DNA from: Chitinophaga pollutisoli
Lineage (GTDB): Bacteria > Bacteroidota > Bacteroidia > Chitinophagales > Chitinophagaceae
Direction: 5' to 3'
DNA: 64,000 bases
NCBI RefSeq assembly: GCF_038396755.1
Contig: NZ_CP149822.1
Span: 5,610,001-5,674,000 of the forward strand
Below, in pieces: positions 16,787 through 27,900 of the stretch. The first letter of the stretch is position 1. Each line of letters starts with the position of its first letter. Position numbers and translations under genes: made by a program. The notes below the pieces were generated by a model. It did not search any database. It was not told where the DNA came from and saw only the letters and a program-made list of their open reading frames with translations.

Positions 16787-17719
16787 TGTTTTTCAATATA
16801 GTGCCCGCAGCGCAATAAATCCGGACAAGCCCGCGGAAAATTTTTATGGTACTCGATTGCATAAACTTGGTATTATTTTGATGAATACGATTTCGCTGTA
16901 ACCCGCCGCCGGTAAGATTTAGCAAAGAGTAGGGTGTATTTATAACGCTTATCGATTTTCCACTTTCATATGCGATCATTATATGCTTTAATCGTGGAAA
17001 TCCTTTGCTGTATAGTGGTTCAGCGGTTGACGATTCTTTCTTTCCCACTAAATTTCAAAATGAAATCGATTTCCTTCGACTGAAAAACGGACGTGAAATT
17101 TATCTATTCTTTCATCCTGTTCAAAAATCTTTCGTTAACATTAAAATAATACTGAAAATACAGGTAAAATAAAGACTTTTAAATACTTTTAAACTGTCAT
17201 TCTGATCAAGTGTTATGTGATTTTGCCAGATTTTTAAGAAACTTTAACATTTGATGTTTAATTTGTATGCAAAATGCCCTCCATGCTTGACGGGAATATT
17301 TCGCCGATGTATCTTCATTCCAACTTGTATATCGCGCAGATCGTTTTCCGGAAGATTGGATGATTATCCCTTCATAATTCAAACCACGTTTAAAACATGC
17401 ACATTTTTACTCCAGCGGCCAGATTGATCCGCAGCTTCGGATAACCCCCTGAACGGTTTACCGCCGGCACCTAAATCGAAATGAGGATGTATCAGCAACG
17501 CATGCGCGCCAACCCGCGCCTGCCACTACGGAGATGGAGACGCCGGAGGGTTTAACCGGTACGCACCAGAGGGTCCACTCGTATCTATCATCAGTAACCT
17601 AGACGGCATACATTACCCATGACGGCCAAACAGCCCGTCCAGGCATTGCTTTGCCGTATCCTGCCATTGCTTCGCAAAGGCGGGCAGGGGAATTCTATTT
17701 TAAAAACCAATTGCTCCAT
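16787..17719. other. Long AT-rich intergenic region before the SusCD operon
   Basis: 933 bp without a supported gene. 16800-17400 is markedly AT-rich against a GC-rich background; a repeated ACTTTTAAA-type sequence occurs at about 17176-17193, and TTTAATTTG near 17255 resembles a -7 element. 17400-17700 is GC-rich again and non-coding by eye. This is the only room for the promoter and leader of the eight-gene operon; no sigma/anti-sigma genes lie in it. Confidence 0.5.
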
Positions 17720-20695
17720 ATGACATATTTCTACCCATGTACCCGCAAAAAGCAGGCATTCCTGCTCGCGCTGTTGCTGATGGGAACCGGCGCCGCCGCT
17801 CAGAAAAAGGTCTTCAGCAAGTCGGACAGCACCAAGTCCGTCTCCAATGATGCCACCGAGCGGCTCAAGCAACTCCCGGTTTCCAGTCTCGACTCTGCCG
17901 GTTATATCCGGAATACGGAAATGATGCTCCGCCAGCTGGGCGCCACTTCATCCCCGGATCTCGATCAGGCGCGCAAACTGCCCTATATCGGGATCAACTC
18001 CGTTCTGGCAGGCCGCGCCACCGGAGTGGACGTCCGCATTCCGAGCGCCGAACCCGGCAAACGCAACGCCCTCTTCATCCGCGGCGCCTCCGGCCTGCTC
18101 CTGAAGAACGGCGACATCTTCGCCGCGCAACCCCTTTACGTGGTGGATGGCATGCCCCTCCAGTACGATCACGCGTTTGCGTACGACATCCAGCGCTTCG
18201 ATTTCAACCGCATCGGTTCCGAGATCGATCCCCTCGCTTTCATTGATGTGAACGATATCCGCAGCATTTCCGTCCTCAAAGACGCCGGCGCCACCGCGAA
18301 ATACGGTCCTGCCGCTTCCGCAGGGGTCATCGAAATCTCCACCCGCGGGCCCCGCACCGGCGAGCTCCGCGTGGAAGTAAACGGCTATGCGGGCCTTTCC
18401 CTCAAACCTACCCTCAAAGTAATCAACGGCCGCTGGGAGCGCGACTTCCGCCTGCCGTTCTACGACAAATACGCCACCGCGGAACAATACCGCAGCTTCC
18501 CGGCATACCTCGCCGATTCCACCAACAAGCAATATTATGGAGCGGCGGACTGGGATGAAGCTTATTACCGCAACGGGTTCATGTCTGGCCTGCACGCCGG
18601 CGTCAGCGGCGGCACCCGCCTGGCCAGCTTCCGGTTCGGCGTAGGGCAGTCGACCCTCCAGGGGCAAGACAATACCCTCATGCGCCGCTACAACGTGAAC
18701 TTCGGGATCAACATCACCCCGGTGAAACGCCTCGACTGGAGCACTTACCTCAGCGCGGGCATGATCAACCGCAAGCGCAACCAGTCGCTGCGCGACCGGA
18801 TGGGCGACCAGGATTACATCCTCAACCTCGACCGTCCGCCGTCCCCGAACAAATCGCTGCTGGACGAATACTACAATTATCTTGATGAAGGCGTGGACCG
18901 CAACCGCAATACCAATGTACGCGTGTTGAACAACCTGACATACACCTTCTCCCGGCACTTCAAATTCAACTCCCGTTTTTCCATCGATTACGGCCAGAAT
19001 TTCCGCGACCTGTTTATCCCGAGCACGGTGAACGACGGGAACAACTTCGCCAACAACTTCGACGGCCTGCAAACCCGCATGACGCTGGATAATTCGGTGG
19101 AATACAACCGCTACCTCGGCAAGCATCACCGCCTGGTGGTTACCGCGGGGCAATATAACCAGTGGGACCGCTGGCGTTACATGTACGGCAAGGCTTACCG
19201 CGGCAAGAGCGATTACATCAAGATTTATCAGCCCAGTAGCCCCGGCGATCCCAACAACGGCTCGCACAACCTGCGCCTCACGGCCAATTTCAAAGACCGC
19301 ATCCGCGCGGCGCTGGCCAGCTTTTACGGGAACATCGGGTACGATTATAAGGACAAATACAGCGTAAGCCTGTACCTGCGGCAGGATGGCAGCTCCAACG
19401 TAACTGAAGAGAACCGCTGGAAGATGTTCCCCACCGCCACGGCTTCCTGGAACATTTCAAGAGAAAACTTCCTGAAGGATTCCAAAACCCTCAGCACCTT
19501 GCGCCTCCGCGGCAGCGCGGGCCGCATGGGCAAGCTCTTCTCGCTCGACTATTATAATGGAGGACCGGTATATAACGTGGAAGTAGGATGGGAGGGAACC
19601 CCCAACCTGTCGACCTACAACGCTTACCCCGTGCTCAACGCCGCATATGAACTGGGCTACGTTGCCCCGGGCATCGGCTGGGCCTATACCGACCAGATCA
19701 ACGGCGGCCTGGATTTCGGTTTCATGAAGGACCGCGTCCGCGCTTCGGTGGACGTGTACGCCCGCACCGACCGCGACATGCTGCTGAAAGTGCCCGTGAC
19801 CCAGGAATACGGGTATTCCGGCATGTGGCAGAACGGGATGGATATCCGCAATTCCGGTGTGGAGCTCACGTTGGAAGCGAATATTATCCAACAGAAAGAC
19901 CTCGGATGGTCTTCCGCATTGAACGCTTCCTTCAACCGCAGCCAGCTGATGGCGCTCCCCGGCGGGCAGCAATCCGTGGTGCTCGGCAACCGCCGGTTCG
20001 AGGTGGGCAAACCCGTGGACCGCTTCTGGCTGCTGCAAAACGAAGGCATTTATGCCACGGATGCGGACGTTCCCGCGGGCATGACTTACCAGGGTATCGC
20101 CATGAAAGGCGGCGATCCGCATTGGGTAGACCAGAACGGCGATAACGTGATCGACGATAACGACCGCATCATGGAAGGCTCCCACAACCCGAAAGTACAG
20201 GGCGGATGGGCCAACACGATCCGTTACCGCAACCTGGAGCTGAACTTCCTGCTCAGCTATGCTTTCGGCCGCAAACTGATCAATGAAAACCTCGCCGCGC
20301 GTTTCGATTTCGCGAACCGGGAAGGTGCGGACGATATCGGCGCCGTGAAGGAAGTATTCTATTGGGCGGAGCCGGAAGGCGATCTCGACCGCATTCCCCG
20401 CTACAATCCCTGGAGCGCCGTGAGCCCTTATCAGACGAACCAGACGCTTTTCCTGGAAGATGCATCATACGTGCGTCTGCGCTCGGTGACTTTCACCTAT
20501 AACTTCCGCAGCGCCTGGCTGAAAGACCGCGGGATGCAAATGCTGCGCCTTTATGTTACCGGCAACAACCTGCTGACCTGGACGCGTTACCGCGGCGGGG
20601 ATCCCGAAGCATTCAGCTATTTCGGGTACGACCAGGGCGGATACAACTGGGCGCAGCCCAAGAGCTTTACGATGGGCTTCAACTTACAGTTCTAA
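17720..20695 (+). CDS. SusC/RagA-type TonB-dependent receptor (module 1), no carboxypeptidase-like N-domain
   Basis: 991-aa outer-membrane receptor. Start at ATG 17720 gives the signal peptide FLLALLLMGTGAAAQ after a basic stretch; the in-frame ATG at 17651 gives no such signal. The plug follows after only ~75 residues (GINSVLAGRATGVDV, LFIRGASGLLLKNG, PLYVVDGMPLQ, SISVLKDAGATAKYGPAAS), so the carboxypeptidase-D-like domain usual for SusC is missing, and the SusC motif LYGSRAANG is altered to KYGPAASAGVIEIST. The beta-barrel runs to a C-terminal aromatic-rich end (FTMGFNLQF). First gene of an eight-gene operon; its TAA overlaps the SusD ATG (TAATG). Confidence 0.92.
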   Translation: MTYFYPCTRKKQAFLLALLLMGTGAAAQKKVFSKSDSTKSVSNDATERLKQLPVSSLDSAGYIRNTEMMLRQLGATSSPDLDQARKLPYIGINSVLAGRATGVDVRIPSAEPGKRNALFIRGASGLLLKNGDIFAAQPLYVVDGMPLQYDHAFAYDIQRFDFNRIGSEIDPLAFIDVNDIRSISVLKDAGATAKYGPAASAGVIEISTRGPRTGELRVEVNGYAGLSLKPTLKVINGRWERDFRLPFYDKYATAEQYRSFPAYLADSTNKQYYGAADWDEAYYRNGFMSGLHAGVSGGTRLASFRFGVGQSTLQGQDNTLMRRYNVNFGINITPVKRLDWSTYLSAGMINRKRNQSLRDRMGDQDYILNLDRPPSPNKSLLDEYYNYLDEGVDRNRNTNVRVLNNLTYTFSRHFKFNSRFSIDYGQNFRDLFIPSTVNDGNNFANNFDGLQTRMTLDNSVEYNRYLGKHHRLVVTAGQYNQWDRWRYMYGKAYRGKSDYIKIYQPSSPGDPNNGSHNLRLTANFKDRIRAALASFYGNIGYDYKDKYSVSLYLRQDGSSNVTEENRWKMFPTATASWNISRENFLKDSKTLSTLRLRGSAGRMGKLFSLDYYNGGPVYNVEVGWEGTPNLSTYNAYPVLNAAYELGYVAPGIGWAYTDQINGGLDFGFMKDRVRASVDVYARTDRDMLLKVPVTQEYGYSGMWQNGMDIRNSGVELTLEANIIQQKDLGWSSALNASFNRSQLMALPGGQQSVVLGNRRFEVGKPVDRFWLLQNEGIYATDADVPAGMTYQGIAMKGGDPHWVDQNGDNVIDDNDRIMEGSHNPKVQGGWANTIRYRNLELNFLLSYAFGRKLINENLAARFDFANREGADDIGAVKEVFYWAEPEGDLDRIPRYNPWSAVSPYQTNQTLFLEDASYVRLRSVTFTYNFRSAWLKDRGMQMLRLYVTGNNLLTWTRYRGGDPEAFSYFGYDQGGYNWAQPKSFTMGFNLQF

Positions 20696-22197
20696 TGCAA
20701 AAAAGCAATCTCATGCGAAAAATATGGATAGGCGGCCTCGTTGTAATGATGGCCGCCGGCTGGACGTCCTGCAAAAACATGCTGGACATCGAAAGCACCC
20801 GTGCTGTGACGGAGGAGAATATGTGGGCGACGAAGAACGACGCGTGGGCAGGCAGCTTCGCCTGCTACGGGCTGCTGCGCGCCGCCATGTGCAACGAAAA
20901 CGCGTACTGGTCGCACGGTGAGCTGCGAGCCGGACAATTCACCATTACCAAGCGTGGCGACCTCCAGGCCGTGCGCGACAACAGGCTCACCTCGAACTAT
21001 GTGACGATGGATACCTGGCGCGACTGGCGCAAGTTCTACGCCACCATTGCCCAGTGCAACCTGGCCATCGCCAAGCTGCCGGGCATCCCGGCGCAGGACG
21101 AGCGTTATTCCAAAACGGAAATGGAGCTGGACCTCGCGCAGGTGCGTTACATCCGCGCGTTCACTTATTTCTACATGGTGCGCGTTTGGGGCGATGTGCC
21201 TCTGATCACCGAAGTGGGCCAGGGCGATTTTGCCACCCTTCCACGTACGCCCCAGAACGAAGTGCTGGAATTCGCTTTCAACGAAGCCACGAACGCCATC
21301 GCGAAACTGCCCTGGCAGTTCGACGGTACCCATCCGGAGCAGACCGGCAACTACCGCGGTCAGGGCATCAGCCACTGGCGCAGCATCCTGGCCACCAAAG
21401 GCGCAGGGTTCACGCTGCAGGCGCACATCCGGGCATGGCAGAAGGATTATGAAGGCGCGCTGGCCGCCATCCAGGTGATCCGCGACAACGGCAGCAAAAC
21501 CGGTTACGGCACCGTAAGCGTTACCGACCTGGTAAGCAACGCCGGTACATTCCGCGGCCGCAGGAACGAAAACATTTTCCAGCTGGATATGAACTTCGAC
21601 CACGCGGAGATTTCGACGACGGGGCAGATTGAAAACTGGACGCTCCGCGCGCCGGACGTAGCCAAGAAGGAAGCGGAGATCTACGTGACGAAAGACAGTA
21701 TCCTCAATATCTTCCCGCTGGCTTCAGACCTTCGCCTGACGACCTTCTTCACCGATATGGGTTCCATGCAGCCCATGTTCTACAAGATCAAGATGCTGAA
21801 CGACGCGGTGAAGAACCCCACGCTGCGGTTCTTCAATTCCGCCATCGTGGTTTTCCGTTACGAAGAACTGTTGCTGCTCCAGGCCGAATGCCAGCTGCGG
21901 ACGGGTAACTTCTCCGGCGCGCTCACCCTGCTGAACGACCGCCGCGGCAACCGCAACCTCACGCCGGTGCTCAATACTGTTTCGGAAGAGCAGCTGCTGG
22001 ATGAAATCTTCCAGGAACGCCGCCGCGAGCTCATCGGCGAAGGATGGCTGTGGTACGACCTGGTGACCTTCGGCAAAGTGCCTGAATTCACCGGCCTCTC
22101 GCAGGCGGATGTGGACAACGGCGCCATCTACTGGCCTGTTTCCCGCGCAGCGCTCAGCCTTAATCCCAAACTCATCCAAACCAATTACTGGAAGTAA
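20695..22197 (+). CDS. SusD/RagB-family lipoprotein (module 1)
   Basis: 500-aa surface lipoprotein that caps the SusC pore and binds the nutrient. The signal peptide ends in a lipobox, AAGWTSC, at about residues 21-27. SusD features: AVTEENMWATKNDAWAG, the TPR region with YFYMVRVWGDVPLITEVG near 160, VFRYEELLLLQAECQLRTGN near 390, and the C-terminal ELIGEGWLWYDLVTFGKV and IYWPVSRAALSLNPKLIQT. Its ATG shares a base with the SusC stop, so the receptor and lid are coupled. Ligand unknown. Confidence 0.93.
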   Translation: MQKSNLMRKIWIGGLVVMMAAGWTSCKNMLDIESTRAVTEENMWATKNDAWAGSFACYGLLRAAMCNENAYWSHGELRAGQFTITKRGDLQAVRDNRLTSNYVTMDTWRDWRKFYATIAQCNLAIAKLPGIPAQDERYSKTEMELDLAQVRYIRAFTYFYMVRVWGDVPLITEVGQGDFATLPRTPQNEVLEFAFNEATNAIAKLPWQFDGTHPEQTGNYRGQGISHWRSILATKGAGFTLQAHIRAWQKDYEGALAAIQVIRDNGSKTGYGTVSVTDLVSNAGTFRGRRNENIFQLDMNFDHAEISTTGQIENWTLRAPDVAKKEAEIYVTKDSILNIFPLASDLRLTTFFTDMGSMQPMFYKIKMLNDAVKNPTLRFFNSAIVVFRYEELLLLQAECQLRTGNFSGALTLLNDRRGNRNLTPVLNTVSEEQLLDEIFQERRRELIGEGWLWYDLVTFGKVPEFTGLSQADVDNGAIYWPVSRAALSLNPKLIQTNYWK

Positions 22198-22208
22198 AAA
22201 CCGGACAT

Positions 22209-23831
22209 ATGAAAAAGTTTTCCTTCAGTATCCCGCTTCTCGCCGCCACTATGCTGGCCGCTACTTTTTCCTGTGAGAAAAAGAATGTCGAATACCGCGA
22301 CATGCAGCCTGTCCGGGAAGTGAACATGTCGACTTACGACTTTATCAAAAGCGCCAACAAAGGCGGCTTGTACGATACACTTATTTACCTGCTTGACAAA
22401 ACCGGTTTGGCTGACAAGCTGAAAGCCGGCAATGTGACCTTCTTTGTTCCGCAGGATTTTTCCATCAGGGCGGCGATGTATGACGTCAATTTTACGCGTG
22501 AAAAGCGCGGCGATCCCGGCAACTGGACGGTGGACAGCATCCGCATCGGCATCTGGGACACGCTGTTGTCGCGCTACATGCTCGAAGGCCGTTACGACCT
22601 GGATACGCTGCGTTATGCAGATGGCATGAACCTGGTGACGCCTTACGGGTATGAGATGAACGGCAAGGCCATCATCACCACGGCTTCGGGCATCGAAGGC
22701 GGCGGGTCTACCGTGATCCAGTTTTCGGATAAGAACGAAAGCCGTATCATGAAAAACTGGGTGATGGCAACGACGGAAGCCGCCAACCTCAAAACCACGA
22801 GCGGCATCGTGCACATGCTGGAGCCCAAGCACATCTTCGGGTTTTCTTCTTTCTCCCGTATGTCTTACCCGCCTGTTCGCCGGCCTTATTTCGCCAACCC
22901 GCTGCCCATCCCCGGGCACATCGAGCTGGGGTATTACGACCACGGCGGCGAAGGGCTTGCTTATCACGACAACGAAATCGCGGCAAGAGGGACATCTTCG
23001 TTCCGGAAAGACGAAGGCGTGGACCTGGACAATTGCAGCGAAGGCTTGTATAACACGGGTTACACCAACATCGGCGAGTGGCTGCGGTTTACCGTTCAGG
23101 TGAACTATGCCGGCCGCTACCGCCTGTATTGCAAGGTGGCATCCCCGAACGACCACGGCCGCCTGCGGATCGAAGTGGATGATGTGAATGTTTCCGGTAG
23201 TATGGTAGTGCCGAAATCCGGCGGATATCAGAACTGGAGAACGCTGATGGTTGATAATATCCAGCTGACAGAGGGTACCAAAACCATCTATCATTACCTG
23301 GAAACAGGCGGATACAATGCCGGCAGGTTTGCTTTCATACCCATGGACCGGGTGCCCTACAACATCCAGCCACACAGCATTCCGGGCAACATTTTCGCAA
23401 CGGAATTCGACTTTGGGCTCCCGAACGAATCCTACTACGATTCCGATGAAGGTAACAAAGCCAATGGCAAAGCGGAGCACCGCGTGTTCGAAGGCCCCGA
23501 CTGTGAGAAAGTAAATGAAATGCCCGGCACTTATGCGATCAGCCACGGTGTAAAAGGCGAATGGCTCACATATTCGGTGGATGTGAAACAAGATGGCGAT
23601 TACCAGATCGTATTCCGCACCAGCGGCACCGGCGCCGCCGGCAAGCTGCGCCTGGAGATGGATGGAACGGACATCACCGGAACGGTAGCCGTACCCGTTA
23701 CAGGCGCTTATGGCACATACAAGGACTTTAACGGTCCTGTGGTACACCTGACCGCCGGCCGTCACATTCTGAAGTATGTGAATGGCGATGCCGGTTTCAA
23801 CCTCTATCAAATCAAATTCATCGCCCAATAA
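22209..23831 (+). CDS. Lipoprotein with fasciclin (FAS1) domain and two CBM6-like modules
   Basis: 540-aa lipoprotein with lipobox around ATFSCEKK. A FAS1-like domain spans about residues 38-215 (STYDFIKSANKGGLYDTLI, NVTFFVPQDFSIRAAM, GIVHMLEPKHIF). It is followed by two carbohydrate-binding, CBM6/CBM35-like jelly-roll modules: about 232-370 (PIPGHIELGYYDHGGEGLAY, NIGEWLRFTVQVNYAGRY) and about 383-540 (SIPGNIFATEFDFG, KGEWLTYSVDVKQDGDY, LTAGRHILKYVNG). The shared GEWL and D-GRY/DY patterns indicate internal duplication. Probably a cell-surface glycan-binding protein serving the SusCD pair 11 bp upstream. No catalytic domain. Confidence 0.85.
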   Translation: MKKFSFSIPLLAATMLAATFSCEKKNVEYRDMQPVREVNMSTYDFIKSANKGGLYDTLIYLLDKTGLADKLKAGNVTFFVPQDFSIRAAMYDVNFTREKRGDPGNWTVDSIRIGIWDTLLSRYMLEGRYDLDTLRYADGMNLVTPYGYEMNGKAIITTASGIEGGGSTVIQFSDKNESRIMKNWVMATTEAANLKTTSGIVHMLEPKHIFGFSSFSRMSYPPVRRPYFANPLPIPGHIELGYYDHGGEGLAYHDNEIAARGTSSFRKDEGVDLDNCSEGLYNTGYTNIGEWLRFTVQVNYAGRYRLYCKVASPNDHGRLRIEVDDVNVSGSMVVPKSGGYQNWRTLMVDNIQLTEGTKTIYHYLETGGYNAGRFAFIPMDRVPYNIQPHSIPGNIFATEFDFGLPNESYYDSDEGNKANGKAEHRVFEGPDCEKVNEMPGTYAISHGVKGEWLTYSVDVKQDGDYQIVFRTSGTGAAGKLRLEMDGTDITGTVAVPVTGAYGTYKDFNGPVVHLTAGRHILKYVNGDAGFNLYQIKFIAQ

Positions 23832-23842
23832 AAACAGTCCGA

Positions 23843-24904
23843 ATGCAAAAGAGAACAACACGAGAACTGAGGCGCTTATTCTTTGCCGCACCGCTGCTGG
23901 CCCTGCTGGCGGGTGTTTCAGGCTGTTACAAGAATTTGATTCCCGATGAAAAGGATCACCTCAGCAATAACATGAACTACACGACGGAAACATTCGTCGC
24001 CACGCTTGGCGAGAACAATGCTTTCATCAACGTGTTCAACGCCGATTATTCCACCCAGCCGCTCACGTTCACGATCGAAAACGTGCGCAGCGGCGATAAA
24101 TCGCCCGCGCCCCAGCTCCGCGCACTCGTGGATACGCGGCAATGGAAAACCTGGTACTCCGGCAACGAGAAGTCTATCCAGGAGATCTACGACAAAACTT
24201 TCACCGCCAAACGTCCCATTCTCGATATCCGCGAGAATTCCGGGGAGATCATCTTTTGGAACGTGGATTCGCTCACGGTGCCATACGGTGTGTATTACTT
24301 CGATGTGCGGGTGAAGAACAACGGCGGAGAGCGCCTGTTCTCTAACCTGATACTCGACCTGCGCCGTCCGCACCCCTTCGAGCCATACACCCACGACGAT
24401 ATCACGGGCATCCAGAAGCCGCTGACAAGCGGTGGCGTGGTGAAGGCACATGATACGCGGAACGTGCGCGACTATATGCAACGCGTACTGCCCAAAGACA
24501 GTGTGGACGTATTTTTCGTGAAAACCGGCAACGCCGCCAATACGGTTTCTTTCCGGTTCTTCAACCGCGACTCTTCCGTTATCCCCCTGACCGTGTTCGA
24601 CGTACAGCGTTGGGACAGCATGTACTATTACAGCCCGATGGCCAACACGCAGGTGGAATTTGGTTTTAACCGCCGGTTCGACACCGACAGCACCATCGTT
24701 ACCTACGACATTCCGAACCCTTTCCCGGTGTTGACGGATGTTTCAGGCGGGCTGGACATGGCTACGGTTTATTTCGATTTCAAGCGCGTGAACTTCGGCC
24801 GGCAGGAGCTGGGCTTTGTAGCCCTGAAGTTCGCCATCCTCGAGCCCGGGGAATGGACCATTGCCGTCAAATTCAGGCAGACGCCCAAATTCGAAGACGA
24901 CTGA
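23843..24904 (+). CDS. DUF5007-like surface lipoprotein (tentative)
   Basis: 353-aa lipoprotein; the signal peptide (LFFAAPLLALLAGVSGC) ends in a lipobox. The rest is beta-rich, with an Ig-like segment (PLTFTIENVRSGDKSPAPQL, GVYYFDVRVKNNGGERLFSN) and a C-terminal domain (VEFGFNRRFDTDSTIVTYDI, GEWTIAVKFRQTPKF). Resembles the DUF5007 family found in SusCD-fasciclin clusters; I am only moderately sure of the family. It follows the fasciclin gene by 11 bp and precedes the second SusC by 32 bp. Probably an accessory binding protein. Confidence 0.7.
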   Translation: MQKRTTRELRRLFFAAPLLALLAGVSGCYKNLIPDEKDHLSNNMNYTTETFVATLGENNAFINVFNADYSTQPLTFTIENVRSGDKSPAPQLRALVDTRQWKTWYSGNEKSIQEIYDKTFTAKRPILDIRENSGEIIFWNVDSLTVPYGVYYFDVRVKNNGGERLFSNLILDLRRPHPFEPYTHDDITGIQKPLTSGGVVKAHDTRNVRDYMQRVLPKDSVDVFFVKTGNAANTVSFRFFNRDSSVIPLTVFDVQRWDSMYYYSPMANTQVEFGFNRRFDTDSTIVTYDIPNPFPVLTDVSGGLDMATVYFDFKRVNFGRQELGFVALKFAILEPGEWTIAVKFRQTPKFEDD

Positions 24905-24936
24905 TTTCGTAAACACCAAGTAAAAAAGAAACTGAT

Positions 24937-27900
24937 ATGCGAATTATATACCCAAAAGCGGTGGCGCTTTGTACGGTCTTCCTGCTTTTTGCGTGTGGCG
25001 TAGCCCTGGCGCAGCAGAAGATCACGATCAAGGGGAGGGTCACGGATGCGCAGTCGCATTCGGGGATTCCCGGCGTGAGCATCGTGGATGCAGACCTGAA
25101 GAAAGGTCTTGCCGTGACGGATCCCAACGGTAATTTTACCGTTACCATTGAATTGAATAAAAACCTGTTGTTCCGGTTTATAGGGTACGAAGACAGGGTA
25201 CTCAAGGCCAGCAAAGCCGAACTGAACGTGTCGTTGTCGCCCGCGGAGAAATTCCTCAAGGAATCCGTGATCGTGGGTTACCAGACGCGCAGCAAGGAAA
25301 CGGTGACAGGCGCGGTGTCGATGATCAACAGAAAAGATATCCAGGACGTACCGGTAACCAACCTGGAGCAATTGCTGCAGGGTAAAGTAGCCGGGATGAA
25401 CATCCAGAATATCAGCGGCGCGCCGGGTTTCGGCGGCTCCATCAACATCCGCGGTATTTCCCAGCTGAACATTTCGGGCGGCGGCGATGAGGCTTTCCTT
25501 TCCAGTTCCAATCCCCTGCTCGTGATCGACAACGTGCCGGTGGATTATGACGGCGGTATCGATCAGTCGATGCTTCAGCCCGGCGCGGCCACCGGCCCGC
25601 TTTCGCTGCTGCCTCCGGAGGATATTGAATCGATCGAGGTATTCAAGGATGCGCAGGCGGCTTCGCTGTACGGTTCCCGCGGGGCCAACGGTGTAATCGT
25701 GATCACGACGCGCCGTGGGAACTCGGCCGTTCCCATCATCAACCTGAACAACAGCATCTTCCTCAACACCCCGCCGCAGTTGCGGCCGGTGCAAGGCGGC
25801 AATCTGGAAAGGGATTTCCGGACCTACACGATCCTCAACCACAGCGAATACGATTTCCTCGCGAAGCAACAGTTCGCGAATGCACAGTTCCTGTCCGACA
25901 GTTTGAACGGGTTTTACAATAACAGTACCGACTGGCAGGGACTTTTCTACCAGCGAACCATCAACTCCAACAACAACCTGCAGATCAGCGGTGGCAACAC
26001 TAAGATGAACTACAAGGCGAACCTCTCGTACCAGATGAACCAGGGTATCATCAAGAACACCGGTTTTAACAAGTACGTCGCCAACATGCAGCTGAACCTC
26101 ATGCCCACCGACCGCCTCCGCATCAGCGGCCAGCTTTTCGCGGCGCTTGGCCAGAAGCAGCGCGGCAATGGCGGCGGCCTCACCGGCAACGGCGCGGGCA
26201 ACGCTTTCACCAGCTCCCTGCTGCCTGGCCCGTCTCACTTCCTGGAGTTCCCGGAATTGAGGGCGTATATCGAGAACGTGGATGATAACAACACGGTGAA
26301 TATCCGCTCTTACCTGAGCGTGGATTATGAACTGTTCAAAGGCCTCCGCCTCACGTCCGCCACTTCCTACGATTACTATACCGACACCCGCGACCGCTTC
26401 AACCAGGCGTTCAGCAACAACAACCAGACGATGGTGTACGGGTACGTTTCCCGCCGGGGTGAACTGAACACCCGCAACGGCCTGGCGTATAACTTCAACT
26501 CGAACCGAGAGAATACCGAAAAAGGCCACAACGTGCTGTTGAGTGCTTTCACGGAAGCGAACATCAAGGAACGGGAAGACCACATCCGCGACATGCGTAA
26601 CGGCCCGAGCGACTTCTACTGGGGGCCCCGCGGCTACAGCCCCCGCTTTTACCCGGGCAACCCCTGGAATAATCCGGATGGCCACAACGTGAACGGCACT
26701 TCCGAAAGCGCCACCTATCACGCGCTATCCTTCGCCGGGGTGCTTTCCTACAACTTCCGCACGAAATACAATATCGACCTCTCGTACCGGGCAGACGGTA
26801 ACTCCAATTCCGGTACTTCCAGCCGTTATGCCATCAACCCCTCCATCGGCTTGCGGTACAACTTTACCAAGGAGTCGATTTTCAGGGATTTGAACTTCAT
26901 CGACTACGGTTCTATCCGCGGTTCTTACGGGATCAACAGCCGTCCGGCTTCCACCCGCGTGAACTCGCTCGGCTTCTACAACATCTATTCCGATTACAAC
27001 AACATGCCTGCAATCGGTCCCGACTGGGGTATCATGCCGAACCCGAACCTGCAGTCTGAAAAGGCTTACCAGTACAACTTCGGTTTCGAAACGAGCATGT
27101 TCAAAGGAAGGGTATCGCTCAACTACGATACCTATTTCAAGGAAACTTACAACATCCTCCAGGACCAGGTATTGTCTGACGTAACCGGTTACGGCAGGAT
27201 CCAGGTGAACGGCGGCGCCATCGTGAACTATGGTCATGAGATGGTGCTCACCGGCCGGCCTTTCGTATCCACTAAAGCCGGCGGCTTTTCGTGGAGCGTG
27301 ACGGTAAACGGCGCCATCGCCCGCAGCGTGATCACCAAGCTGCCCGGGGATATGCAAATGTCGCGCTACAACGACGGCGCGCCGTTCTACATCGACCTGG
27401 CGCGCAAGGTAGGCCGCAACCCGATGAGCAACTATGTGTTCCAGACAAACGGCATTTACCAATACGATACCGAAGTGCCGGTGGATCCGGTACGCGGCGT
27501 GCGCTACAAAACCAACCGCGGCAACGGCGTTACTTACTTCCAGGCCGGCGACCCCGTTTGGCGCGACATCAACGGTGACTATTTCCTGGACGACCGCGAC
27601 GACAACATTCTTTCCGGCAACCCGGAGCCCCTCGTAACGGGTGGTGTAAGCTCAACCTGGAGCTACAAGAACTTCTCGCTGAATGTATTTGCATCATACC
27701 TGGCCAAACGTACCATCGTGAACACGGCGATGACGGCGCGCCTCATGAAAATGACGCAGCCCGCCAACCTCGAATATTCCGGCGAGCCCGGCGGCGGTAT
27801 CAATATCTATGACCTGGAGTTGCTCGATTACTGGAAAAATCCCGGTGATCAGTCGAAGTACCCCAACATTTACTATGTGTGGAGGAACGGGCAGATCCGT

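Noticed and set aside
16728..17048. 106-codon frame in the AT-rich gap
   Set aside because: It overlaps the YCII start and has no domain, signal peptide or conserved context.
24769..26721. 650-codon frame antisense to the second SusC gene
   Set aside because: Shadow frame over a full-length receptor; no start context or protein-like motif.
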